Of a stretch of DNA of 64,000 nucleotides, positions 25,655 through 36,920 are shown in pieces (position 1 is the stretch's first letter; the number at the start of each line of letters is the position of its first letter). This stretch comes from Colletes latitarsis (Eukaryota > Arthropoda > Insecta > Hymenoptera > Colletidae), in the NCBI RefSeq assembly GCF_051014445.1, contig NW_027488368.1, forward strand, positions 4,278,001 to 4,342,000. Reading direction: 5' to 3'. The notes beneath the pieces are model-generated. The model ran no database searches. It was not told the origin of the DNA and saw only the letters and a list, made by a program, of their open reading frames with translations. Position numbers and translations under genes: made by a program.

Positions 25655-28135
25655 CATAGTAATGTGGTACCACACTGAAACAGTCGATTAAACCAGGTTT
25701 CGATCAATATTTTTGAGGATAACGCATGTTAGGTCTTGGTTAGGTCTGGGATTTTCACTCATCAGACTCATACTTTCGCATTCTTCACATACTTGTTGAA
25801 CGGATCCTGGATTATTTTCTGGTTTGGATCGCATAGTAATGTGGTGCCACACTGAAACAGTCGATTAAACCAAGTTTCGATCAATATTTTTGAGGATAAC
25901 GCATGTTAGCTCTAGGTTAGGCCTGGGATTTTCACTCATCAGACTCATACTTTCGCATTCTTCACATACTTGTTGAACAGATCCTGGGTTATTTTCCGGT
26001 TTGGATCACATAGCAATGTAGGACCACACTGAAACAATCAATTAAACCTGGTCTTGATAAATATTTTAGAGGACAACGCATGTTAGGTCTGGGATAGGTC
26101 GGGGATTTGCCCTCATCAGACTGATACTTTCGCACACTTCACATACTCGTTGAACAGATCCTGGGTTATTTTCTGGTTTGGATCACATAGTAATGTGGTA
26201 CCACACAGAAACAGTCGATTGAACCTGGTTTCGATCAATATTTTAGAGGATCACGCAAGTTAGGTCTGGGATAGGTCTGGGATTTGACCTCATCAGGCTC
26301 ATACTTTCGCATTCTTCACATACTTGTTGAACGGATCCTGGGTTTTTTCTGGTTTGGATCACGTAGTAGTGTCGTACCACACTGAAACAGTCCATTAAAC
26401 CGGGTTTGGATCAATATTTTAGAGGATAACGCATGTTAGGTCTAGGTTAGACCTGGGATTTTCACTTATCAGGCTAATTCTTTCGCATATTTCTCATACT
26501 TGATGGCTAGATGCTGGGCTTTTTCTGGATTGCATCACGTAGTAATGAAGTACAACACTGAAACAGTCAATTAAACCTGGTTTCCATCAATATCTTAGAG
26601 GACAACGCAAGTTAGGTCTGGGATAGGTCTGGGATTTGCCCTCATCAGGCTCATTCTTTCGCATATTTCTCATACTTGATGGCTAGATGCTGGGCTTCTT
26701 CTGGATTGCATCACGTAGTAATGAAGTACAACACTGAAACAGTCAATTAAACCTGGTTTCCATCAATATCTTAGAGGACAACGCAAGTTAGGTCTGGGAT
26801 AGGTCTGGGATTTGCCCTCATCAGGCTCATACTTTCGCACACTTCACATACTCGTTGAACGGATCCTGGATTATTTTCTGGTTTGGATCGCATAGTAATG
26901 TGGTGCCACACTGAAACAGTCGATTAAACCAAGTTTCGATCAATATTTTTGAGGATAATTCATGTTAGCTCTAGGTTAGGCCTGGGATTTTCACTCATCA
27001 GACTCATACTTTCGCATTCTTCACATACTTGTTGAACGGATCCTGGGTTTTTTCTGGTTTGGATCACGTAGTAATGTGGGACCACACTGAAACAGTCAAT
27101 TAAACCTGGTTTCGAACAATATTTTGGAGAATAATTCATGTTAGGTCTAGGTTAGGTCTGGGATTTGCTCTCATCAGGCTCATTCTTTCGCATATTTCTC
27201 ATACTTGATGGCTAGATGCTGGGCTTTTTCTCCATTGCATCACGTAGTAATGAAGTTCAACACTGAAACAGTCAATTAAACCTGGTTTCCATCAATATCT
27301 TAGAGGACAACGCAAGTTAGGTCTGGGATAGGTCTGGGATTTGCCCTCATCAGGCTCATACTTTCGCACACTTCACATACTCGTTGAACAGATCCTGGGT
27401 TATTTTCTGGTTTGGATCACATAGTAATGTGGTACCACACTGAAACAGTCGATTAAACCAGGTTTCGATCAATATTTTTGAGGATAACGCATGTTAGGTC
27501 TTGGTTAGGTCTGGGATTGTCACTCATCAGACACATACTTTCGCATTCTTCACATACTTGTTGAACGGATCATGGGTTTTTTCTGGTTTGGATCACGTAG
27601 TAATGTGGGACCACACTGAAACAATCAATTAAACCTGGTCTTGATAAATATTTTAGAGGATAACGCATGTTAGGTCTGGGATAGGTCGGGGATTTGCCCT
27701 CATCAGACTCATACTTTCGCACACTTCACATACTCGTTGAACAGATCCTGGGTTTTTTCTGGTTTGGATCACGTAGTAATGTGGAACCACACTGAAACAA
27801 TCAATTAAACCTGGTCTTGATAAATATTTTAGAGGATAACGCATGTTAGGTCTGGGTTAGGTCTAGGATTAGCCCTCATCAGGCTCATACTTTCGCATAT
27901 TTCTCATACTTCATGGCTAGATCCTGGGCTATTTCTGGTTTGGATCACGTAGTAATGTGGTACCTCACTGAAACAGTCGATTAAACCTGGTTTCGATCAA
28001 TATTTTAGAGGATAACGCAAGTTAGGTCTGGGATAGGTCTGGGATTTGACCTCATCAGACTCATACTTTCGCACACTTCACATACTCGTTGAACAGATCC
28101 TGGGTTATTTTCTGGTTTGGATCACATAGTAATGT
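25655..28135. repeat. Long block duplicated at 31,473-33,954 (offset 5,818-5,819 bp), first copy
   Basis: Shared rare variants in the same order include GGATCCTGGATTATTTTC (25,803 and 31,621), GGTGCCACAC, CCAAGTTTCGATC, ATGTTAGCTCTAGG, CAGACTGATAC, GGATCACGCAAG, GATGCTGGGC and GATTAGCCCTC. The offset is 33 monomers. Two interior patches do not match, about 26,653-26,860 and 27,501-27,630, so the copies were later patched by local exchange. A shorter relative of the first part is at about 15,060-15,660. Confidence 0.82.
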
Positions 28136-28185
28136 GGTACAACACTGAAACAGTCAATTAAACCTGTTTTCGATCAATATTTTAG
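28009..28185. repeat. Monomer, class C exemplar (177 bp)
   Basis: Class C has CGCACACTTCACATAC, CTCGTTGAACAGATCC, GGGTTATTTTCTGG and CACATAGTAATG. The extra base comes from the run after GGG being TTATTTT rather than six T. CACATAG replaces CACGTAG, a CpG-to-CpA change linked to this class. Confidence 0.88.
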
Positions 28186-28361
28186 AGAATAATTCATGTT
28201 AGGTCTAGGTTAGGTCTGGGATTTGCTCTCATCAGGCTCATTCTTTCGCATATTTCTCATACTTGATGGCTAGATCCTGGGCTTTTTCTGGATTGCATCA
28301 CGTAGTAATGAAGTACAACACTGAAACAGTCAATTAAACCTGGTTTCCATCAATATTTTAG
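28186..28361. repeat. Monomer, class F exemplar (176 bp)
   Basis: Class F begins GAATAATTCATG and has TTGCTCTCATC, GCTCATTCTTTCGC, CTTGATGGCTAGATCC, GGATTGCATCACG and AATGAAGTACAACAC, then GGTTTCCATCAATATT. The GTGGTACCAC dyad is lost: only a GTAC core remains. Confidence 0.88.
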
Positions 28362-28537
28362 AGGACAACGCATGTTAGGTCTAGGTTAGGCCTGGGATTT
28401 GCCCTCATCAGGGTCATACTGTCGCAGTTTTAACATACTTGTTGAACGCATCCTGGGTTTTTTCTGGTTTGGTTCACGTAGTAATGTGGTACCACACTGA
28501 AACATTCAATTAAACCTGGTCTTGATAAATATTTTAG
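28362..28537. repeat. Monomer, class E exemplar (176 bp)
   Basis: Class E begins GGACAACGCATG and has AGGCCTGGG, CAGGGTCATACTGTCGC, AGTTTTAACATAC, GGTTTGGTTCACG and GAAACATTCAATTAAACC. The GTGGTACCAC dyad is intact. Confidence 0.88.
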
Positions 28538-28713
28538 AGGATAACGCATGTTAGGTTTGGGTTAGGTCTAGGATTTGCCCTCATCAGGCTCATACTTTCG
28601 CATATTTCTCATACTTCATGGCTAGATCCTGGGCTGTTTCTGGATTGTATCACGTAGTAATGTGGTACCACGCTGAAACAGTCGATTAAACCTGGTTTCG
28701 ATCAATATTTTAG
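28538..28713. repeat. Monomer, class A exemplar within the pentamer (176 bp)
   Basis: This subtype has TTAGGTTTGGG, CTTCATGGCTAGATCC, GGGCTGTTTCTGG, GGATTGTATCACG and GGTACCACGCTG. The last change (CACACTG to CACGCTG) creates a CpG just beyond the dyad. Confidence 0.88.
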
Positions 28714-28889
28714 TGGATAACGCAAGTTAAGTCTGGGATAGGTCTGGGATTTGACCTCATCAGACTCATACTTTCGCGTTTTTCACATACTTGTTGAACA
28801 GATCCTGGCTTTTTTCTGGTTTGGATCACGTAGTAATGTGGTACCACACTGAGACATTCAATTAAACCTGGTCTTGATAAATATTTTAG
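28714..28889. repeat. Monomer, class D exemplar (176 bp)
   Basis: Class D begins TGGATAACGCAAG and has TTAAGTCTGGGATAGG, TTGACCTCATC, CGCGTTTTTCAC, GAACAGATCC and GGCTTTTTTCTGG. Its minus strand holds the most uniform 63-codon open frame of the window, shared by copies at 16,170 and 29,595 and with small changes at 35,766, 38,938, 41,052 and 47,923. This reflects copy relationships and is no evidence of a gene. Confidence 0.88.
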
Positions 28890-29770
28890 AGAATAATTCA
28901 TGTTAGGTCTAGGTTAGGTCTGGGATTTGACCTCATCAGACTCATACTTTCGCACACTTCACATACTCGTTGAACAGATCCTGGGTTATTTTCTGGCTTG
29001 GATCACATAGTAATGTGGTATAACACTGAAACAGTCAATTAAACCTGTTTTCGATCAATATTTTAGAGAATAATTCATGTTAGGTCTAGGTTAGGTCTGG
29101 GATTTGCTCTCATCAGGCTCATTCTTTCGCATATTTCTCATACTTGATGGCTAGATCCTGGGCTTTTTCTGGATTGCATCACGTAGTAATGAAGTACAAC
29201 ACTGAAACAGTCAATTAAACCTGGTTTCCATCAATATTTTAGAGGACAACGCATGTTAGGTCTAGGTTAGGCCTGGGATTTGCCCTCATCAGGGTCATAC
29301 TGTCGCAGTTTTAACATACTTGTTGAACGCATCCTGGGTTTTTTCTGGTTTGGTTCACGTAGTAATGTGGTACCACACTGAAACATTCAATTAAACCTGG
29401 TCTTGATAAATATTTTAGAGGATAACGCATGTTAGGTTTGGGTTAGGTCTAGGATTTGCCCTCATCAGGCTCATACTTTCGCATATTTCTCATACTTCAT
29501 GGCTAGATCCTGGGCTGTTTCTGGATTGTATCACGTAGTAATGTGGTACCACGCTGAAACAGTCGATTAAACCTGGTTTCGATCAATATTTTAGTGGATA
29601 ACGCAAGTTAAGTCTGGGATAGGTCTGGGATTTGACCTCATCAGACTCATACTTTCGCGTTTTTCACATACTTGTTGAACAGATCCTGGCTTTTTTCTGG
29701 TTTGGATCACGTAGTAATGTGGTACCACACTGAGACATTCAATTAAACCTGGTCTTGATAAATATTTTAG
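28890..29770. repeat. Pentameric higher-order repeat C-F-E-A-D, unit 2 of the tandem pair
   Basis: Monomer starts are 28,890 (C), 29,067 (F), 29,243 (E), 29,419 (A) and 29,595 (D). It is followed by a partial third unit, C (29,771), F (29,948) and E (30,124), ending exactly at the monomer junction 30,299/30,300. I found no difference between this unit and the partial third over the stretches compared, including the rare GGCTTGGATCACATAG and GTGGTATAACAC variants. Confidence 0.9.
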
Positions 29771-30299
29771 AGAATAATTCATGTTAGGTCTAGGTTAGGT
29801 CTGGGATTTGACCTCATCAGACTCATACTTTCGCACACTTCACATACTCGTTGAACAGATCCTGGGTTATTTTCTGGCTTGGATCACATAGTAATGTGGT
29901 ATAACACTGAAACAGTCAATTAAACCTGTTTTCGATCAATATTTTAGAGAATAATTCATGTTAGGTCTAGGTTAGGTCTGGGATTTGCTCTCATCAGGCT
30001 CATTCTTTCGCATATTTCTCATACTTGATGGCTAGATCCTGGGCTTTTTCTGGATTGCATCACGTAGTAATGAAGTACAACACTGAAACAGTCAATTAAA
30101 CCTGGTTTCCATCAATATTTTAGAGGACAACGCATGTTAGGTCTAGGTTAGGCCTGGGATTTGCCCTCATCAGGGTCATACTGTCGCAGTTTTAACATAC
30201 TTGTTGAACGCATCCTGGGTTTTTTCTGGTTTGGTTCACGTAGTAATGTGGTACCACACTGAAACATTCAATTAAACCTGGTCTTGATAAATATTTTAG
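29771..30299. repeat. Partial third pentamer (C-F-E), ends at a monomer boundary
   Basis: Monomers C (177), F (176) and E (176) repeat the preceding unit. At 30,300 the next monomer starts AAAATAATTCAAG and is F-like, not the expected A. This sharp edge marks the right end of the 881-bp tandem amplification. Confidence 0.85.
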
Positions 30300-31472
30300 A
30301 AAATAATTCAAGTTAGGTCTAGGTTAGGTCTAGGATTAGCCCTCGTCAGGCTCATTCTTTCGCATATTTCTCATACTTGATGGCTAGATCCTGGGCTTTT
30401 TCTGGATTGGATCACGTAGTAACGTGGGACCACACTGAAACAATCAATTAAACCTGGTTTCGATCAATATTTTAGAGGATAACGCATGCTAGGAATAGGT
30501 TAGGCCTGGGATTTTCACTCATCAGACTCATACTTTCGTATTCTTCACATACTTGTTGAACGGATCCTGGGTTTTTTCTGGTTTGGATCACGTAGTAATG
30601 TGGGACCACACTGAAACAGTCAATTAAACCTGGTTGCGATCAATATCTTAGAGGATAACGCATGTTAGGTCTGGATTAGGTCTAGGATTTGCCCTCATCA
30701 GGCTCATTCTTTCGCATATTTGTCAAACTTGATGGCTAGATCCTGGGTTTTTTCTGGTTTGTATCACGTAGTAGTGTGGTACCACACTGAAACAGTCCAT
30801 TAAACCGGGTTTGGATCAATATTTTAGAGGATGACGCATGTTAGGTCTAGGTTAGCCCTGGGATTTTCACTCATCAGACTCATACTTTCGCATTCTTCAC
30901 ATACATGTTGAACTGATCCTGGGTTTTTTCTGGTTTGGATCATGTAGTAATGTGGTACCACACAGAAACTGTCGATTGAAGCTGGTTTCGATCAATATTT
31001 TAGAGGATAACGCAAGTTAGGTCTGGGATAGGTCTGGGATTTGACCTCATCAGACTCATACTTTCGCACACTTCACATACTCGTTGAACAGATCCTGGGT
31101 TATTTTCCGGTTTGGATCACATAGTAATGTAGGACCACACTGAAACAGTCAATTAAACCTGGTCTTGATAAATATTTTAGAGGATAACGCATGTTAGGTC
31201 TGGGATAGGTCGGGGATTTGCCCTCATCAGACTCATACTTTCGCACACTTCACATACTCGTTGAACAGATCCTGGGTTATTTTCTGGTTTGGATCACATA
31301 GTAATGTGGTACCATACTGAAACAGTCGATTAAACCAGGTTTCGATCAATATTTTTGAGGATAACGCATGTTAGGTCTTGGTTAGGTCTGGGATTTTCAC
31401 TCATCAGACTCATACTTTCGCATTCTTCACATACATGTTGAACTGATCCTGGGTTTTTTCTGGTTTGGATCA

Positions 31473-33954
31473 TGTAGTAATGTGGTACCACACTGAAACA
31501 GTCGATTAAACCAGGTTTCGATCAATATTTTTGAGGATAACGCATGTTAGGTCTTGGTTAGGTCTGGGATTTTCACTCATCAGACTCATACTTTCGCATT
31601 CTTCACATACTTGTTGAACGGATCCTGGATTATTTTCTGGTTTGGATCGCATAGTAATGTGGTGCCACACTGAAACAGTCGATTAAACCAAGTTTCGATC
31701 AATATTTTTGAGGATAACGCATGTTAGCTCTAGGTTAGGCCTGGGATTTTCACTCATCAGACTCATACTTTCGCATTCTTCACATACTTGTTGAACAGAT
31801 CCTGGGTTATTTTCCGGTTTGGATCACATAGTAATGTAGGACCACACTGAAACAATCAATTAAACCTGGTCTTGATAAATATTTTAGAGGACAACGCATG
31901 TTAGGTCTGGGATAGGTCGGGGATTTGCCCTCATCAGACTGATACTTTCGCACACTTCACATACTCGTTGAACAGATCCTGGGTTATTTTCTGGTTTGGA
32001 TCACATAGTAATGTGGTACCACACAGAAACAGTCGATTGAACCTGGTTTCGATCAATATTTTAGAGGATCACGCAAGTTAGGTCTGGAATAGGTCTGGGA
32101 TTTGACCTCATCAGGCTCATAGTTTCGCATTCTTCACATACTTGTTGAACGGATCCTGGGTTTTTTCTGGTTTGGATCACGTAGTAGTGTGGTACCACAC
32201 TGAAACAGTCCATTAAACCGGGTTTGGATCAATATTATAGAGGATAACGCATGTTAGGTCTAGGTTAGCCCTGGGATTTTCACTCATCAGGCTCATTCTT
32301 TCGCATATTTCTCATACTTGATGGCTAGATGCTGGGCTTTTTCTGGATTGCATCACGTAGTAATGAAGTACAACACTGAAACAGTCAATTAAACCTGGTT
32401 TCCATCAATATCTTAGAGGACAACGCAAGTTAGGTCTGGGATAGGTCTGGGATTTGCCCTCATCAGGCTCATACTTTCGCAAACTTCACATACTCGTTGA
32501 ACAGATCCTGGGTTATTTTATGGTTTGGATCACATAGTAATGTGGTACCACACTGAAACAGTCGATTAAACCAGGTTTCGGTCAATATTTTCGAGGATAA
32601 CGCATGTTAGGTCTTGGTTAGGTCTGGGATTTTCACTCATCAGACTCATACTTTCGCATTCTTCACATACTTGTTGAACGGATCCTGGATTATTTTCTGG
32701 TTTGGATCGCATAGTAATGTGGTGCCACACTGAAACTGTCGATTAAACCAAGTTTCGATCAATATTTTTGAGGATAATTCATGTTAGCTCTAGGTTAGGC
32801 CTGGGATTTTCACTCATCAGACTCATACTTTCGCATTCTTCACATACTTGTTGAACGGATCCTGGGTTTTTTCTGGTTTGGATCACGTAATAATGTGGGA
32901 CCACACTGAAACAGTCAATTAAACCTGGTTTCGATCAATATTTTAGAGAATAATTCATGTTAGGTCTAGGTTAGTTCTGGGATTTGCTCTCATCAGGCTC
33001 ATTCTTTCGCATATTTCTCATACTTGATGGCTAGATGCTGGGCTCTTTCTGCATTGCATCACGAAGTAATGAAGTACAACACTGAAACAGTCAATTAAAC
33101 CTGGTTTCCATCAATATCTTAGAGGACAACGCAAGTTAGGTCTGGGATAGGTCTGGGATTTGCCCTCATCAGGCTCATACTTTCGCACACTTCACATACT
33201 CGTTGAACAGATCCTGGGTTATTTTCTGGTTTGGATCACATAGTAATGTGGTACCACACTGAAACAGTCGATTAAACCAGGTTTCGATCAATATTTTTGA
33301 GGATAACGCATGTTAGGTCTGGGTTAGGTCTAGGATTAGCCCTCATCAGGCTCATACTTTCGCATATTTCTCATACTTCATGGCTAGATCCTGGGCTATT
33401 TCTGGTTTGGATCACGTAGTAATGTGGTACCTCACTGAAACAGTCGATTAAACCTGGTCTTGATAAATATTTTAGAGGATACCGCATGTTAGGTCTGGGA
33501 TAGGTCGGGGATTTGCCCTCATCAGACTCATACTTTCGCACACTTCACATACTCGTTGAACAGATCCTGGGTTTTTTCTGGTTTGGATCACGTAGTAATG
33601 TGGAACCACACTGAAACAATCAATTAAACCTGGTCTTGATAAATATTTTAGAGGATAACGCATGTTAGGTCTGGGTTAGGTCTAGGATTAGCCCTCATCA
33701 GGCTCATACTTTCGCATATTTCTCATACTTCATGGCTAGATCCTGGGCTATTTCTGGTTTGGATCACGTAGTAATGTGGTACCTCACTGAAACAGTCGAT
33801 TAAACCTGGTTTCGATCGATATTTTAGAGGATAACGCAAGTTAGGTCTGGGATAGGTCTGGGATTTGACCTCATCAGACTCATACTTTCGCACACTTCAC
33901 ATACTCGTTGAACAGATCCTGGGTTATTTTCTGGTTTGGATCACATAGTAATGT
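31473..33954. repeat. Long block duplicated from or to 25,655-28,135, second copy
   Basis: It aligns at offset 5,818 from 31,473 to about 32,470 and at 5,819 from about 32,680 to 33,320 and from 33,440 to 33,954. Scattered single-base differences are visible, for example GCGGTTTGG-type context intact but AAACTGTCG at 32,735 against AAACAGTCG. The copy is therefore older than the 4,406-bp pair. Confidence 0.8.
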
Positions 33955-34735
33955 GGTAGCACACTGAAACAGTCGATTAAACCAGGTTTCGATCAATATT
34001 TTAGAGGATAACGCAAGTTAGGTCTAGGTTAGGTCTGGGATTTTCACCCATCAGACTCATACTTTCGCATTCTTCACATACTTGTGAACGGATCATGGGT
34101 TTTTTCTGGTTTGGATCACGTAGTAATGTGGGACCACACAGAAACAATCAATTAAACCTGGTCTTGATAAATATTTTAGAGGATAACGCATGTTAGGTCT
34201 GGGGTAGGTCGGGGATTTGCCCTCATCAGACTCATACTTTCGCACACTTCACATACTCGTTGAACAGATCCTGGGTTTTTTCTGGTTTGGATCACGTAGT
34301 AATGTGGAACCACACTGAAACAATCAATTAAACCTGGTCTTGATAAATATTTTATAGGATAACGCATGTTAGGTCTGGGTTAGGTCTAGGATTAGCCCTC
34401 ATCAGGCTCATACTTTCGCATATTTCTCATACTTCATGGCTAGATCCTGGGCTATTTCTGGTTTGGATCACGTAGTAATGTGGTACCTCACTGAAACAGT
34501 CGATTAAACCTGGTTTCGATCGATATTTTAGAGGATAACGCAAGTTAGGTCTGGGATAGGTCTGGGATTTGACCTCATCAGACTCATACTTTCGCACACT
34601 TCACATACTCGTTGAACAGATCCTGGGTTATTTTCTGGTTTGGATCACATAGTAATGTGGTAGCACACTGAAACAGTCGATTAAACCAGGTTTCGATCAA
34701 TATTTTAGAGGATAACGCAAGTTAGGTCTGGGTTA
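33440..34735. repeat. Four-monomer tandem duplication, 704-bp period
   Basis: Positions 33,440-34,031 match 34,144-34,735 at offset 704 (4 x 176). Shared variants include GGTACCTCACTG, GATCGATATTTTAG, GGTAGCACAC and GATTAGCCCTC. The 63-codon minus-strand frames at 33,472 and 34,176 reflect this copy. Confidence 0.82.
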
Positions 34736-34919
34736 GGTTTAGGATTAGCCCTCGTCAGGCTCATACTTTCGCATATTTCTGATACTTCATGGCTAGATAC
34801 TGAGCTTTTCCTGGATTGTATCACGTAGTAATGTGGTACCACGCTGAAACAGTCAATTAAACCTGGTTTCCATCAATATCTTAGAGGACAACGCAAGTTA
34901 GGTCTGGGATAGGTCTGGG

Positions 34920-36920
34920 ATTTGCCCTCATCAGGCTCATACTTTCGCATATTTCTCATACTTCATGGCTAGATCCTGGGCGGTTTCTGGATTGTATCAC
35001 GTGGTAATGTGGTACCACGCTGAAACAGTCGATTAAACCTGGTCTTGATAAATATTTTAGAGAATAATTCATGTTAGGTCTAGGTTTGGTCTGGGATTTG
35101 ACCTCATCAGACTCATACTTTCGCACACTTCACATACTCGTTGAACAGATCCTGGGTTATTTTCTGGTTTGGATCACATAGTAATGTGGTATAACACTGG
35201 AACAGTCAATTAAACCTGTTTTCGATCAATATTTTAGAGAATAATTCATGTTAGGTCTAGGTTAGGTCTGGGATTTGCTCTCATCAGGCTCATTCTTTCG
35301 CATATCTCTCATACTTGATGGCTAGATCCTGGGCTTTTTCTGGATTGCATCACGTAGTAATGAAGTACAACACTGAAACAGTCAATTAAACCTGGTTTCC
35401 ACCAATATTTTAGAGGACAACGCATGTTAGGTCTAGGTTGGGCCTGGGATTTGCCCTCATCAGGGTCATACTGTTGCAGTTTTAACATACTTGTTGAACG
35501 GATCCTGGGTTTTTTCTGGTTTGGTTCACGTAGTAATGTGGTACCACACTGAAACATTCAATTAAACCTGGTCTTGATAAATATTTTAGAGGATAACGCA
35601 TGTTAGGTTTGGGTTAGGTCTAGGATTTGCCCTCATCAGGCTCATACTTTCGCATATTTCTCATACTTCATGGCTAGATCCTGGGCTGTTTCTGGATTGT
35701 ATCACGTAGTAATGTGGTACCACGCTGCAACAGTCGATTAAACCTGGTTTATAACAATATTTTAGAGGATAACGCAAGTTAAGTCTGGGATAGGTCTGGG
35801 ATTTGACCTCATCAGACTCATACTTTCGCGTTTTTCACATACTTGTTGAACAGATCCTGGGTTTTTTCTGGTTTGGATCACGTAGTAATGTGGTACCACA
35901 CTGAAACATTCAATTAAACCTGGTCTTGATAAATATTTTAGAAAATAATTCATGTTAGGTCTAGGTTAGGTCTAGGATTAGCCCTCGTCAGGCTCATTCT
36001 TTCGCATATTTGTCAAACTTGATGGCTAGATCCTGGGCTTTTTCTGGATTGTATCACGTAGTAATGTGGTACCACGCTGAAACAGTCGATTAAACCTGGT
36101 TTCGATCAATATTTTAGAGGATAACGCATGTTAGGTCTGGATTAGGTCTAGGATTTGCCCTCATCAGGCTCATTCTTTCGCATATTTGTCAAACTTGATG
36201 GCTAGATCCTGGGCTTTTTCTGGATTGTATCACGTAGTAATGTGGTACCACGCTGAAACAGTCGATTAAACCTGGTTTCGATCAATATTTTAGAGGATAA
36301 CGCAAGTTAAGTCTGGGATAGGTCTGGGATTTGACCACATCAGACTCATACTTTCGCGTTTTTCACATACTTGTTGAACAGATCCTGGGTTTTTTCTGGT
36401 TTGGATCACATAGTAATGTGGTACCACACTGAAACAGTCGATTAAACCTGGTTTCGATCAATATTTTTGAGGATAACGCATGTTAGGTCTGGGATAGGTC
36501 TGGGATTTGCCCTCATCAGACTCATACTTTCGCACACTTCAAATACTCGTTGAACAGATCCTGGGTTATTTTCTGGTTTGGATCACATAGTAATGTGGTA
36601 CCACACTGAAACAGTCGATTAAACCAGGTTTCGATCAATATTTTTGAGGATGACGCATGTTAGATCTAGGTTAGCCCTGGGATTTTCACTCATCAGACTC
36701 ATACTTTCGCATTCTTCACATACTTGTTGAACTGATCCTGGGTTTTTTCTGGTTTGGATCACGTAGTAATGTGGTACCACACTGAAACAGTCGATTAAAC
36801 CTGGTTTCGATCAATATTTTAGAGGATAACGCAAGTTAAGTCTGGGATAGTTCGGGGATTTGCCCTCATGAGACTCATACTTTCACACACTTCACATACT
36901 CGTTGAACAGATCCTGGGTT
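34920..36920. repeat. Block duplicated at 40,206-42,383, first copy, one monomer shorter
   Basis: 34,920-35,998 matches 40,206-41,284 at offset 5,286. 35,998-36,920 matches 41,460-42,383 at offset 5,462. The 176-bp difference is one monomer missing in the first copy or gained in the second, at about 35,998. Shared rare variants include GGTTTATAACAATATT, CACGCTGCAAC, TTTGTCAAACTTG, TTAGATCTAGG and CTTTCACACACTTC. Confidence 0.82.
35061..35941. repeat. Pentameric higher-order repeat C-F-E-A-D, 881 bp
   Basis: Monomer starts are 35,061 (C), 35,238 (F), 35,414 (E), 35,590 (A) and 35,766 (D). The C monomer has AGGTTTGGTCTGGG and ACACTGGAACAG; E has GGTTGGGCCTGGG and CTGTTGCAG. These variants are shared with the pentamer at 40,347 and the partial one at 43,518. 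Confidence 0.86.

Larger units (their letters stand above)
28009..28889. repeat. Pentameric higher-order repeat C-F-E-A-D, unit 1 of the tandem pair
   Basis: Monomers start at 28,009 (C, 177 bp), 28,186 (F), 28,362 (E), 28,538 (A) and 28,714 (D), each 176 bp, for a total of 881 bp. From about 28,040 onward it is nearly identical to the next unit. The first 30 bp of its C monomer (GGATAACGCAAG and GGGATAGG) differ from the next unit (GAATAATTCATG and AGGTTAGG), which marks the left end of the tandem homology. Confidence 0.9.
30300..35060. repeat. Satellite block with the second 5,818-bp-offset copy and a tetramer duplication
   Basis: About 27 monomers. Positions 30,300-31,470 are mixed B, C, D and F. 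Positions 31,473-33,954 are the second copy of the 25,655-28,135 block. Positions 33,440-34,735 hold a four-monomer tandem duplication. Positions 34,735-35,060 lead into the pentamer at 35,061, with a CACGTGG variant near 35,000 shared by 40,286 and 43,457. No non-satellite sequence is seen. Confidence 0.8.

Noticed and set aside
28600..28680. GATCC ... GGATC inverted repeat around the T run as a hairpin or terminator
   Set aside because: The stem is only 5 bp with a 17-base loop, and the right arm is often changed (GCATC, GTATC). The T run is not a terminator without a transcript.
35001..35010. CACGTG E-box near 35,000, 40,286 and 43,457 as a regulatory site
   Set aside because: It arises from a single change of CACGTAG to CACGTGG within one block family and was spread by duplication; nothing else suggests regulation.
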